Shown one piece after another: positions 36,174 to 45,258 of a stretch of DNA of 64,000 nt. Within the stretch, counting starts at the first letter, position 1. Each line of letters starts with the position of its first letter. The notes under the pieces were generated by a model. It saw only the letters and a list, made by a program, of their open reading frames with translations. It made no database searches and was not told where the DNA came from. The position numbers and the translations under genes were made by a program. Origin of the DNA: Calothrix sp. 336/3 (GTDB lineage Bacteria; Cyanobacteriota; Cyanobacteriia; Cyanobacteriales; Nostocaceae). The stretch is taken from assembly GCF_000734895.2 (NCBI RefSeq), contig NZ_CP011382.1, positions 3,574,700 through 3,638,699 on the forward strand. The letters run 5' to 3'.

Positions 36174-36782
36174 CGTAATTATAGTTTTCAGCTTGATCGG
36201 GGTAAAACGTTTATGCGGAATTTTCGAGATTATAGGCTAGAACAATTATCAAGTATAGGCTGCCTGTTATAAGTGTCCCTAGAAATACTACAGCCCTTAA
36301 GGAATTATTGGTACTGAATACAACATCAGGGATAGAAAAAGATGAAAAAACTCTGTTTATATTCAGTATTCAGCACTCCTGGCTCATAAAAATTACATTT
36401 TCAATTTCTGAAATTTTCTCATTAGTCCGACGAGCAAAACAGTGGTGAAAAGCTTAAATGGTCTGTTTGGTAAAAAAAATACAGGTGTTGGCATCGAACT
36501 TTCGCCGCAGCGCGTCAATATTGCACGATTGCGGAAACAACGCCAAGGTTTAAAAATAGAAACCTTAACATCGATACCAGTCCCCGAAGGTGTATATGTA
36601 GATGGTCAAATTGCTGATCCACCGGCAATGGCACAGATTATCCAGCAAGGTTTAGCAGAAAGTAAGCTGAAGGTGACACGGGTTGCAACGGCAGTTACTG
36701 GACGCGATTCCATTGTACGTTTAATTCCAGTACCCGCAGAATTGGATGAAAAAGAACTGCGAGAAATGGTCTTAATACCAAT

Positions 36783-37378
36783 TCACGAAAAGCCTGATAC
36801 AAATAAAGCATCAAGAATAAAATCCCAACCTGTGATGGAAGCAACAATTGATGTGTTTAATTGTGCCAACCGATTCCAGATAAATTCTCTTAATTCATCT
36901 AAACTTGGGAAGCTTTCCCAAGTTAAATGCCTTTTAACTTCTTCCCACAATCTCTCTATGGGATTAACTTGAGGTGTATGTGGAGGTTGAAATAACAAAA
37001 CTATGTTTTCTGGTACTTTCAGATGCTGGCTTAAATGAAAAGCTCCATTATCTAACTGAAGAATATGAATATCTTGAGCATAAGTCTGTGAGAATTTTTC
37101 TAAAAAAATATTGAAACAGGCTGTATTTAAATGAGAGAATTCCCAGATAAAATACTCTCCAGTTAATGGTTCCACTAATCCATATAAATAAAAATTATCC
37201 CGCTTCCATTGCATAATGCCGATGGGCTTAACTCCTTTTTTAGTAATTAGTCTCCCAGCTTCAGTCTTCAATCCCACACGGCTTTCGTCCCCACACCAAT
37301 ATCTAATTGTTTTTTGTCTATCTACTGGTGCTATGACGTGTTTTTTTATTACTTCTAAGTATTGTGGCAGTTTTTTTT
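36783..37378 (-). CDS. IS630-type transposase, C-terminal DDE part (orfB)
   Basis: Catalytic part of the transposase, read after a -1 shift on the A8 run at 37378-37371. From there 195 residues follow: KLPQYLEVIKKHV, CGDESRVGLKTEAG with the first aspartate, LQLDNGAFHLS with the second aspartate and VNPIERLWEEVKRHL with the glutamate, giving a complete DDE triad. No start codon with a ribosome site precedes it in its own frame near the shift, so it is made as a fusion with orfA (about 357 aa in total). Confidence 0.85.
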
Positions 37379-37855
37379 AAATTCTAATTCTGCTTCGCTA
37401 TCGTATTTTATACCTACTGCTCGCGGCACTTTTAGCTTTGCTTTCATTTGATAGCGCACTGTATCGTGTACTACTTTATATGATGCTTCTATCCCTTCTA
37501 CTGCTTTTAACCATGTTCGTATTTCCTCATAACTTTTGAATCCCTCCGATTCTTGAAGCTCTTTGTCTAGCTGCTCTCTTACTTGTAAGCTAATTATTGC
37601 TGGTCGCCCTGGACTCTTTTTCGTTGTTAATAGACCCTTAATCCCTGACTCTTGATACTCTTTCAACCATCTTTGTACCGTTACCCTTGCCCTTCCTACT
37701 ACCACCGCTACGTCTTGTATTGTTTTCACCTGTCCTATTTTCAGTAAATACAAAGCTTGAATCCGTTCGAGATTTGATGCTGTTTTTTGTTTTCTCAGCA
37801 GTTCATGTAATTCCTCTACTGACTCTGTTATTTCTACTTTGGTGACTCCAGCCAT
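37355..37855 (-). CDS. IS630-type transposase, N-terminal DNA-binding part (orfA)
   Basis: 166 residues if read without shift. It carries helix-turn-helix domains: KTIQDVAVVVGRARVTVQRWLKEYQESGIKGLL, then the linker KKSPGRP and a second winged region. It ends KKNCHNT at a stop shortly after the run of eight A (37378-37371). Slipping back by one base on that run joins it to the DDE part, the classic control of IS630/ISY100-type transposases. Confidence 0.85.
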   Translation of the reverse strand: MAGVTKVEITESVEELHELLRKQKTASNLERIQALYLLKIGQVKTIQDVAVVVGRARVTVQRWLKEYQESGIKGLLTTKKSPGRPAIISLQVREQLDKELQESEGFKSYEEIRTWLKAVEGIEASYKVVHDTVRYQMKAKLKVPRAVGIKYDSEAELEFKKNCHNT

Positions 37856-38693
37856 CTTTGCTTGCTCATATTTATTCCTTATCTATCTGTATCATATTTT
37901 TCGTTAATTGGTATAAACCATGAGGCAAGCTTATATTTACCCTATCCACGGGAAGAGGCTGATGTAGATTACCAAAAACTTGGGTACTTTGTAGATGAAG
38001 ATGGCATTGAAAAAGTCAAAGTCCTTTTGGTTGCCACTCGTAAGGATGTAACAGACACCTACATCAGTACTTTTCAAGAGGCTGGACTACAGGTCGATAT
38101 TTTAGAAATTAATAGCTTTGCTCTGATTCGTACAATTCGTGATCAACTGCGGCAGTATGGACCCCAGGAAGCTGCGGTTTTGGTGAACATTGAGTTTGAT
38201 AGCACAGAAATTGTCATCATTGTCAATGGTGTGCCAGAGTTTTCTCGAACTGTGCCCATTGGCACTTATCAGATGCAAATGGCATTGTCGCGGGCAATGA
38301 ATTTACCAGCTTCCAGGGAAATGGACTTATTGATGGGAGTGACAATTCCCACCAGCCCTATGGAAAACAACCGTACAGGGGTGACTGAAGCTAATCCTGG
38401 TTTAGCTGCTGTCGTCAGAGTCTTAGGAGAGTTAACTGACGAGTTACGGCGTTCCGTTGATTTTTACTTAAATCAAAGCGAGAACTTAGAAGTGGCGCAC
38501 ATATTACTTGCAGGACCAGGAGGTGGACTCAGCCAATTAGATGAATTTTTTACCCAGCGTTTAAGTATACCTACGAGTCAAATTGACCCCCTTGGTGCTT
38601 TGTCTTTGGAAGTAGATGCAGAGAAGTATCCCATCAGTCAGCGTCCTGGTTTGGGAATAGTCCTTGGTTTAGGAATGCGGGAGGTATAGTCGT

Positions 38694-39461
38694 TTGTATA
38701 GTCTAGATATTAACTTTCTCAAAGACCGCCCCACACATCAGGATAAATCTGAAAAGAAAGTCAGGGCGAAACTACCTGCGGGGAGTATGCTACCACTCTA
38801 CATTGGTGTGGCAGTAGGTTTATCTCTACCAGTTTTGTTTGGAGCGGGGTGGTTTATTTTACAGGCTAAAAATTCGGAATTGGAGCAAATCGTTGTCCAA
38901 TTAGAACAGGAAAATCAAAAATTAGATACACAACTGAGCAGTATTAACAAAATTAAGGATGAAGTCAATGCAGTTAAGGCTGAAACCCAGTCCCTAGTAG
39001 CTGTGTTTGACCAGATTCGTCCTTGGTCTGCCATGTTACAAGATTTGCGCGATCGCATTCCTGCAACAGTGCAAATTGAGAATATCAAACAAACACTACC
39101 CTCAGCCCCAGAAGCAGGTAAACCAGAACCCAACCCAGCCGGAGGTGTAGAACTGATAGGATATGCCCGCTCTTTCAATGATGTCAACGACTTCTTGCTA
39201 ATTCTGCAACAATCCAATTTATTAAACGGCAGTGAAGCCAGAATAACTGGTGCGGAATTAGTCGATGCACCAATAAAAAATCCCATAACCACTACGACTG
39301 GTATCAATATCAAACCACCTCAAGTGGTCAGATATACCATCCAATCTAGCCTCAGCAACATTCCCGCATCAGACCTGATGCAAGAATTAGAGCGCAAAGG
39401 CACCGTAGGTCTAGTCAGTCGCATTCGTAGTCTGCAAAAAACAGGAGTTCTACAAAGATGA
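38694..39461 (+). CDS. pilN: Type IV pilus assembly protein PilN
   Basis: 255 aa. A short cytoplasmic start (MYSLDINFLKDRP, the conserved PilM-binding N-terminus in which INFL is typical) precedes one membrane helix (residues about 31-55), a coiled coil and a ferredoxin-like periplasmic domain. PilN links PilM to PilO in the alignment subcomplex. The TTG start at 38694 is supported by GGGAGG eight bases upstream at the very end of pilM. It overlaps pilO by four bases. Confidence 0.92.
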   Translation: MYSLDINFLKDRPTHQDKSEKKVRAKLPAGSMLPLYIGVAVGLSLPVLFGAGWFILQAKNSELEQIVVQLEQENQKLDTQLSSINKIKDEVNAVKAETQSLVAVFDQIRPWSAMLQDLRDRIPATVQIENIKQTLPSAPEAGKPEPNPAGGVELIGYARSFNDVNDFLLILQQSNLLNGSEARITGAELVDAPIKNPITTTTGINIKPPQVVRYTIQSSLSNIPASDLMQELERKGTVGLVSRIRSLQKTGVLQR

Positions 39462-40210
39462 CACTGAGTGAAGACATGAATTTTGTTGAGGGCGGAGAGT
39501 TTGAAGAAGTCTCATCTTCTGCTCCCGTAGCCTTTGGGATTACTTTCACACCAAAAGTAATTGGTATTCTTGTGGGGGCGATCGGTCTTGTTAGTAGTTT
39601 GTACATAGTCTTCAATATGCTGATGCCAGCTTGGGAAGCTTTCCAGCAACAACAAGCTAAACAAAGCGACTTGCAAGGGCAAATTGACCAGAAAAAATCT
39701 AGTCTCAAGCAAATTGACGCAGTTAAACAAGAATTAGCTGATGCAAAACTGCAACAAACTCAAGTAATGTCGCTCTTTTCCAACGAAAAGACCTTAGACA
39801 CTCTCCTACTAGACCTCAATCGTCTGGTTGAGTCTGGAAATGCGCTCTTACCCCTGGGTGTAACTAAAGCCAAACTCAAAAGATTTACCCCCATATCTGC
39901 CAAACCTGAAATTATCACTGATGGGTCTCTCGGCAAAAAAATAGACGGCAAACTCAAGCGCACGATTATCAACGTGGAAATTGTCGGCACCTATGAACAG
40001 ACTCAATCCATACTCCGCAATATTGAACGTTTGCAACCTCTGCTAATAGTTAAGGACTATCAATCGACCCTTGCACCTTCAGAAGTTGCCGACCCGAAAA
40101 AACCTTTGGTACGTATGGGTCCAGAAGCTATTACCACATCCTTCCAGCTACAAGCTTTAATGCCATTGAGTCCAGAAGATATTGTTAAAGCGGCAGAACC
40201 CAAAAAATAG
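39458..40210 (+). CDS. pilO: Type IV pilus assembly protein PilO
   Basis: 250 aa with an N-terminal cytoplasmic stretch, one membrane helix (about 27-50), a long coiled coil (WEAFQQQQAKQSDLQGQIDQ onward) and a periplasmic ferredoxin-like domain. It forms heterodimers with PilN. The ATG is inside the pilN stop (ATGA overlap), showing translational coupling. Cyanobacteria lack pilP, and pilQ follows after 169 bases. Confidence 0.92.
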   Translation: MTLSEDMNFVEGGEFEEVSSSAPVAFGITFTPKVIGILVGAIGLVSSLYIVFNMLMPAWEAFQQQQAKQSDLQGQIDQKKSSLKQIDAVKQELADAKLQQTQVMSLFSNEKTLDTLLLDLNRLVESGNALLPLGVTKAKLKRFTPISAKPEIITDGSLGKKIDGKLKRTIINVEIVGTYEQTQSILRNIERLQPLLIVKDYQSTLAPSEVADPKKPLVRMGPEAITTSFQLQALMPLSPEDIVKAAEPKK

Positions 40211-40295
40211 TACCCATAAACTACTGATATCAGGTTAGTCCAGGATTTTACTCCTGACCTACTGCTAATTCAGTAGATAAGCAGTTGAGAGGCAA

Positions 40296-40330
40296 GTAGT
40301 TGTTATTAGCAATTAGCAATTATCAACTAC
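40296..40330 (+). repeat. Heptamer repeats within a stem-loop in pilO-pilQ spacer
   Basis: TTAGCAA, TTAGCAA and TTATCAA follow head to tail (40306-40326) and are enclosed by GTAGTTG/CAACTAC arms. An STRR-like repeat that can fold in the transcript between pilO and pilQ. Confidence 0.45.
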
Positions 40331-40379
40331 CCAATACCTAGTAATTAACAAAAATAGTTTTTAATGTGAGGAATGAACT

Positions 40380-42488
40380 GTGAAACAACTTCACGGTAGA
40401 AATGTCATATTTGCTGCTACCACAATTGCCATATTTGCCACCCAACCTGTAATGGCACAGGTTTCTCAGGTGACCAATGTACAGATAAAACAGGTAGATG
40501 GTGCTATTAATATTGTTTTGAAAACATCTACTAGCACTCGTCCACAAGTTTTTACTACCCAACGGGGTAAGACTTTAGTTGCAGATTTAATTAATACTCA
40601 ATTACGTCTATCCCAAGGTAATAACTTCCGTGAAGATAATCCGATGCCGGGAATTGCTTCTGTAGAAGTGTCTCAATTGGATGCCAATAGTGTGCGAGTC
40701 ATTGTGACTGGAGAGAAAGGTACTCCTAGCAGTCAACCAGTAGTCCGTAGTGCCGATAAAATTACCCTAGGTTTTGCTCCTGGAGACGGTACTGTGGCTG
40801 CAACACCTACACCAGGGGAAACACCCAGGGAGATGAACCCTGAACCTGCTGCACCTGCTGCACCTAATCCCCAAGTTAATATCAGCAACACACCCGCAGC
40901 ACCGGCTGGAGTCGGACAATCCCAAACCCAAGCACCTCCTTTCTTACCTAGGGCAGTTGCTCCACCAGTGGGTGATATTGCGATTTCTCACATGGATGCT
41001 TCTCCGAGTGTTGTAGATTTAGGTAGCCAAGAACGAGTCCCCCGCTTGGTATTGAGAGATGCTCCAGTGCGGGAAGTATTATCACTACTTGCTCGCGCAG
41101 CCAATTTAAACCTAGCTTATGTCGGTACAGCGAACCCTGCTCAAAGCACTCCTGGGCAGGCTAATTCTGGTAATGATGGTCCAACAATTTCTTTGGATAT
41201 TCAAAATGAGCCAGTACAAGATGTGTTTAACTACGTTTTACGCCTCAGCAACTTAGAAGCTAACCGTAGTGGACGTACGGTATTTGTGGGACCGAAATTA
41301 CCTAACTCTGCTCGTGATGTGGTGATGCGGAATATCCGCTTGAACCAAGTTAAGGTTGATACTGCCTTAAGCTTTTTAGTAGCTCTAGGTGCAGAAAGTG
41401 CCATCACCCGTGAAAAATTAGTGACTAGTGTGAATGCTGTACCTGTTGGTGGTGCTGCAAATACGGCAGTTACCCAAACCCAAACTACTACGGAACTACA
41501 GGTAGATACTCTACGCACTGAGTACCAAGATTCCACTCCATTGTTGCGTGGTTTACAAGCATCTGGTGACCAAAGAACTAACTCTGTCACCTTAGTTGGA
41601 CCACCTCGTTTAATTGAAGTGGCGATGGCACAACTGACTCAGTTAGATATACGTCGCAGACAGGTCGCGATTAACGTGAAAATCATTGATGTCAATTTGC
41701 TCAACATCAAAGATATCAATACAAGTTTCTCCTTTGGCGTTGGCAAGAATTATTTTGTCAATGATTCTGGAACAGCATTTTTAAATTTTGGGAACCGGAC
41801 TCCTATTGGTGATAATAATGGTTCATTAAACATTGGTAATCGCCTAGATACTTTCCCAAAACGTTTTCTGGCGAGTTTGCAGGCACAGATTACTAATGGT
41901 AATGCGAAGGTTTTGACAGACCCCACCATGACTGTACAAGAAGGAGAACAGGCATTAGTGAAGCTGACTTCTCAAGTGTATGCAGGGTTGAAAGAGTCCT
42001 CTTCTAGTACATCTACTCAGTCTTCTACAACGAAAGAACCCATCATTAAAGATGCTGGTTTGTCTTTAAGTGTCAAAGTTGATAGAGTTGATGATAATGG
42101 TTTTGTTTCACTTTCTGTTGCGCCTACAGTTTCGGCTCCCAGTTCCACCGTTTCGGTTCCTGGAAGTGGTGATATTACATTGCTGGCTGAGAGAAGTTTA
42201 ACATCAGGCTTAGTACGTTTGCGTGACGGTCAAACCTTGATACTCAGTGGTATTATCCAAGATACTGATAGAGTAAGTGTATCGAAAGTACCAATTCTCG
42301 GCGATATTCCTTTGCTTGGTTCCCTGTTTAGAAAAACAAATAAGCAAAACCAACGCCAAGAGGTAATTGTTTTACTGACTCCGCAAATTATGGATGATTC
42401 GGAACGTTCATCCTATGGCTACAACTATACACCTAGTCCAGAGGTTCGGGAAATGTTGGAACGTCGAGGGCTAAAGGTTCCAAGATAG
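40380..42488 (+). CDS. pilQ: Type IV pilus secretin PilQ
   Basis: 702-aa outer-membrane channel for the pilus. A signal peptide ends at PVMAQ (about residue 26). An AMIN domain (about 30-125) follows, then a Pro/Ala-rich linker (about 135-200), STN and N1-like domains (VLRDAPVREVLSLLARAANLNL, 225-400) and the secretin core with VKVDRVDDNGFVSLSVAPTVSAP and the VPILGDIPLLGSLFR signature. The start is GTG at 40380 (KQLHGRNVIF), 9 bases after GTGAGGAA. A strong terminator follows. Its operon partner pilM is broken upstream, so polar effects on pilN-O-Q are possible. Confidence 0.95.
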   Translation: MKQLHGRNVIFAATTIAIFATQPVMAQVSQVTNVQIKQVDGAINIVLKTSTSTRPQVFTTQRGKTLVADLINTQLRLSQGNNFREDNPMPGIASVEVSQLDANSVRVIVTGEKGTPSSQPVVRSADKITLGFAPGDGTVAATPTPGETPREMNPEPAAPAAPNPQVNISNTPAAPAGVGQSQTQAPPFLPRAVAPPVGDIAISHMDASPSVVDLGSQERVPRLVLRDAPVREVLSLLARAANLNLAYVGTANPAQSTPGQANSGNDGPTISLDIQNEPVQDVFNYVLRLSNLEANRSGRTVFVGPKLPNSARDVVMRNIRLNQVKVDTALSFLVALGAESAITREKLVTSVNAVPVGGAANTAVTQTQTTTELQVDTLRTEYQDSTPLLRGLQASGDQRTNSVTLVGPPRLIEVAMAQLTQLDIRRRQVAINVKIIDVNLLNIKDINTSFSFGVGKNYFVNDSGTAFLNFGNRTPIGDNNGSLNIGNRLDTFPKRFLASLQAQITNGNAKVLTDPTMTVQEGEQALVKLTSQVYAGLKESSSSTSTQSSTTKEPIIKDAGLSLSVKVDRVDDNGFVSLSVAPTVSAPSSTVSVPGSGDITLLAERSLTSGLVRLRDGQTLILSGIIQDTDRVSVSKVPILGDIPLLGSLFRKTNKQNQRQEVIVLLTPQIMDDSERSSYGYNYTPSPEVREMLERRGLKVPR

Positions 42489-42526
42489 TTTGTGGAATTC
42501 ATAAATTTTGGTAACAGCAATTATCG

Positions 42527-42557
42527 GGCACAAAACTTTTGTTTGTGCCTTTTTTTT
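42527..42557 (+). terminator. Rho-independent terminator of pil operon
   Basis: GGCACAAA (42527-42534) and TTTGTGCC (42542-42549) form a perfect 8-pair stem with a 7-base loop, followed by eight T. It lies 38 bases after the pilQ stop. The remaining spacer up to 42975 is AT-rich and shows no gene. Confidence 0.9.
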
Positions 42558-42975
42558 GACTCATCTGATATTCCCTCGGATGGCAAAGTGAAGTATCAGG
42601 GCGATCGCGTGGGTGGAACATATTGCATCTCAGAGGAAACCGCTATAAACTTTTATCTTTATTTTTAAAGTATTTATCTTTTTTATTTAAACATTACTTC
42701 AAAAAAATTGTCTGATTCTGGCTCGAATATAAAGAATTAACACAACAGCATCTCAGTATTTTTATTTAATTAACTTTGCGGAATCTGTATATCTATTTTG
42801 CGGTCAGTATGACATTATTGAGAAATCAAAATACCTAATATTTTTGTGAGATAAACACTCATTTCCTCAGACTTTTAATTAGCTGTTTATAACATCACAT
42901 AGCGCCATGCCGTGTCTCTTTCTACACAGGTATTGTGCAAAATCTTGCTGTTTTATTATCAATTTATCCAAAAAT

Positions 42976-43251
42976 ATGCGTTATCCCCAACAGAAAAATA
43001 GTGGTATCTGGAATCAAAATAGAATTATCTTCTGTACCTTATCGACGATTCTATTATTTGCTGGTGGTGGATGTACAGTCAGCTTATTTTTCTCTTCTAT
43101 AAATATTAAATCTGTCCAATCTAATTTACAATCTAATTATAGTTTTTCCACATCAATTCCTTGGATTAATAACAAGCATGACTGTGAACATACAGCTAGA
43201 ACTTGGAAAAATGATAAATGCTGGGATGCAGAACATAGTTTGATGTTTTAG
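42976..43251 (+). CDS. Small hypothetical membrane or lipoprotein
   Basis: 91 aa from the ATG at 42976 (MRYPQQKNSGIW); the frame is open 69 bases further upstream with another ATG. There is one hydrophobic segment (IIFCTLSTILLFAGGGC) that may be a membrane anchor or lipobox. The end, HDCEHTARTWKNDKCWDAEHS, with two cysteines and two histidines, looks like a small folded motif also found at the end of other short cyanobacterial proteins. Function unknown. Confidence 0.5.
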   Translation: MRYPQQKNSGIWNQNRIIFCTLSTILLFAGGGCTVSLFFSSINIKSVQSNLQSNYSFSTSIPWINNKHDCEHTARTWKNDKCWDAEHSLMF

Positions 43252-43476
43252 CTACAGCTATTGAAATTCAGGTTATTAAACCTAGAAAATAATGCGAATT
43301 CTGTTGTGTAAATATTTGTGAGATAAATGCTAGTTACTGGAATTTGTAGAGATACCAGAATAAGAAATAATCACTATATTTAATTTTAATTGGTAAGCAC
43401 CCTGTAACTTGATAACTTGGCATAACTTGACGAAGTTAGCTATTGCTTACCACCTGGATATGTAAATTTCCGAAGT

Positions 43477-44901
43477 TTATTTGTAGACAATTTCTGCTTG
43501 TTGCCAATGGGTGGGAGGTTGGAGATAGTCGGGAAGGATGGTAGTGCGATCGCCCCAAGCAAAGTGAATTTGGGTAGGTTGTAAATTTTTGACTCCTGTG
43601 AGATTTGCTCCCGGAAGTTTGGTATCACACAGATGTGTTCCTGTGAGATTTGCTCCCATCAAGTTGGCAGAAATTAAGTTAGCTTCATTCAGAGTTGCTT
43701 TTTGCAGATTTACTCCCATTAAATTGGCTCCTGCCATATCTGCTTCTCGCAAACTGGCTTCTGAAAGATTAGCAAACAATAGTTCAGTTTGATGCAGTTT
43801 CGCTGCGTTTAAATTTGCTTTTGTCAAATTGGCAGCATTCAGATTTGCTCCACTGAGATTTGCACCAATTAAACCTGTTCCTTGTAAATTTGCTTTGCCC
43901 AATTTTGCCTGTTGTAAATTTACTAGGAATAGCTTGGCTGCTTGTAGGTTGGCAACTTTTAGGTTTGCTTGCTGGAGGTTAGCTTTATACAAGTTTGCCT
44001 TACTTAAATTTGCCGCTCGTAAACTTGCACCAGATAGGTTCGCAGAGCGCAAATTTGCTTCACAAATCCAAGCACGATTAAGATTTGCTCCTGTAAGATT
44101 TGCTCCTGATAGGTTGGCAGAACGTAAATTGGCTTCGTATAAAAGAGAACCGGATAATTGTGTCCCTTCTAAATTTGTCTCACATAAATCTGCACATCGC
44201 AAATCGACTTTACTTAAATCTGCACCCCGGAAGTCTAGATGTTGTAGATTAGCTCCTGACAAATCCGCACCTGGGATACAGGTATGACGTAAATCTAGTT
44301 TCTGATGTTGAGAATCCTGTGCGACATTGCGTCTACCAATGACTGTGAGTGCTGTTTGCACATCCATTGGAATTGTGATGTTGGGGGAAATTTCGGGTGT
44401 GAGTTCTCCCAATTTTGGTTTATAGACAGTTTTTTCCCGGAGAAAAGCTGTGAGAATTTCCATGATTGTCCAGTATTCTGAAGGTGAATCCTGGGCAACT
44501 CGTTCTAAACTATATATTGCCCCGATACGAGTGGCTATATTCTCATGCCCTAGTTGGGTAATGGCTGTCATCAAGCGTTCATTTATCAGTCTCTCCTGGG
44601 CTAGCTGAGTATTTTTAATACCTATTTCTAGGTTTTTCTCAGTGGCGATCGCGCTTTTTTCAATTGCTGCGGTACGTCTAGCCCCATAGTAAGCATTTAC
44701 CATTCCTGCAAACCCCAAAAAAAATAACGCCGCAGTGCTTAATGCTTGATTTCTGCTGGCAATTTTCTCTTGTTTTGCATCTGTGCTGGAAAATGCTAAG
44801 AATATCACTACTGGTGATAAAGCAAACATAATTGTTGCTCCTATTAACCAGCCTGTCAATGCGTCTGTCTTTTTGGCAGACATATCAGTAGTATTCCTCA
44901 C
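43477..44901 (-). CDS. Membrane-anchored pentapeptide-repeat protein
   Basis: 474 aa. Two membrane helices lie at the N-terminus (about residues 16-37 and 52-70). A cytoplasmic helical section (QERLINERLMTAITQLGHENIATRIGAIYSLERVAQDS) is shared with many cyanobacterial pentapeptide proteins. Then come about 45 pentapeptide repeats of the A(D/N)LXX type, residues about 205-440 (GADLSGANLQHLDFRGADLS). The repeats form a quadrilateral beta-helix; a role is not known. The codon bias of the repeat produces long false open frames on the opposite strand. Confidence 0.9.
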   Translation of the reverse strand: MRNTTDMSAKKTDALTGWLIGATIMFALSPVVIFLAFSSTDAKQEKIASRNQALSTAALFFLGFAGMVNAYYGARRTAAIEKSAIATEKNLEIGIKNTQLAQERLINERLMTAITQLGHENIATRIGAIYSLERVAQDSPSEYWTIMEILTAFLREKTVYKPKLGELTPEISPNITIPMDVQTALTVIGRRNVAQDSQHQKLDLRHTCIPGADLSGANLQHLDFRGADLSKVDLRCADLCETNLEGTQLSGSLLYEANLRSANLSGANLTGANLNRAWICEANLRSANLSGASLRAANLSKANLYKANLQQANLKVANLQAAKLFLVNLQQAKLGKANLQGTGLIGANLSGANLNAANLTKANLNAAKLHQTELLFANLSEASLREADMAGANLMGVNLQKATLNEANLISANLMGANLTGTHLCDTKLPGANLTGVKNLQPTQIHFAWGDRTTILPDYLQPPTHWQQAEIVYK

Positions 44902-45258
44902 TACACAGAATTTTTACGGACAACTATAGGGAAACAGAGTATAGCATTTATCCCTAAATATCAATATCTACCAAAGGAATCAATTAGGAAAGGGTCTTAA
45001 ATTAATATTTCTTATTGATTAAGTCTGTCATTTATTGTATGTATCTGTCATTTATTATCTGGGTAATTGTTCAGAGATAATAAGTAATAGCTGTGGGAAT
45101 TTTAATAATTATGTAGCTTAGTTTTATGTGTGCGATTAAAAATTAAGTCTGACACAAATATTGTAACTATATCTGTGTCATTTCATGATTAATTAAGATT
45201 AGGAATTAAGCAAAAGTACAACATTGAATAAACAATCTTGATTTATCTTCTGCAATGA
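44902..45258. other. Spacer with direct and inverted repeats upstream of the pentapeptide gene
   Basis: TCTGTCATTTATT occurs twice, at 45024-45036 and 45044-45056, exactly 20 bases apart. TTATTATCT (45052-45060) is inversely repeated at 45075-45083. A related TCTGTGTCATTT stands near 45173. The 20-base phasing, two helical turns, is what a dimeric or cooperative repressor site would show. No gene seen. Confidence 0.45.

Larger units (their letters stand above)
36775..37913 (-). mobile_element. IS630-type insertion sequence inside pilM
   Basis: An element of about 1.14 kb. The terminal inverted repeats are TACCAATTCACGAAAA (left, from 36776) and, read inverted from the right end, TACCAATTAACGAAAA; they differ at one position in 16. 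The flanks repeat TA (36773-36774 and 37914-37915), or TAA if the ends are taken one base in, so the target duplication is two or three bases. TA duplication is the rule for IS630/Tc1 elements. It contains a frameshifted transposase on the minus strand. The near-perfect ends and intact target copies suggest a recent insertion. Confidence 0.93.
36442..38689 (+). pseudogene. pilM: pilM disrupted by an IS630-type element
   Basis: PilM is the actin-like cytoplasmic ATPase of the type IV pilus inner-membrane platform; it binds PilN. The 5' part (36442-36774) encodes VKSLNGLFGKKNTGVGIELS through ELDEKELREMVL. The 3' part resumes in frame at 37916 with NHEASLYLPYPREEADVDYQ. Removing the element plus one target copy (36775-37915, 1141 bases) restores one uninterrupted 368-codon frame, the normal PilM length. 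As it stands the left part runs into the element and stops at 36972, so no full PilM can be made. The start is GTG, with a second in-frame GTG right after it. It heads the pilM-N-O-Q operon. Confidence 0.95.

Noticed and set aside
36442-36972. Treating the left pilM part as a shorter functional protein
   Set aside because: Its last 66 codons are IS sequence read in a random frame; only 111 codons are PilM.
43829-44287. Open frame of 152 codons on the plus strand
   Set aside because: Antisense shadow of the pentapeptide repeats, with a monotonous Phe-Ala-Pro pattern and no ribosome site.
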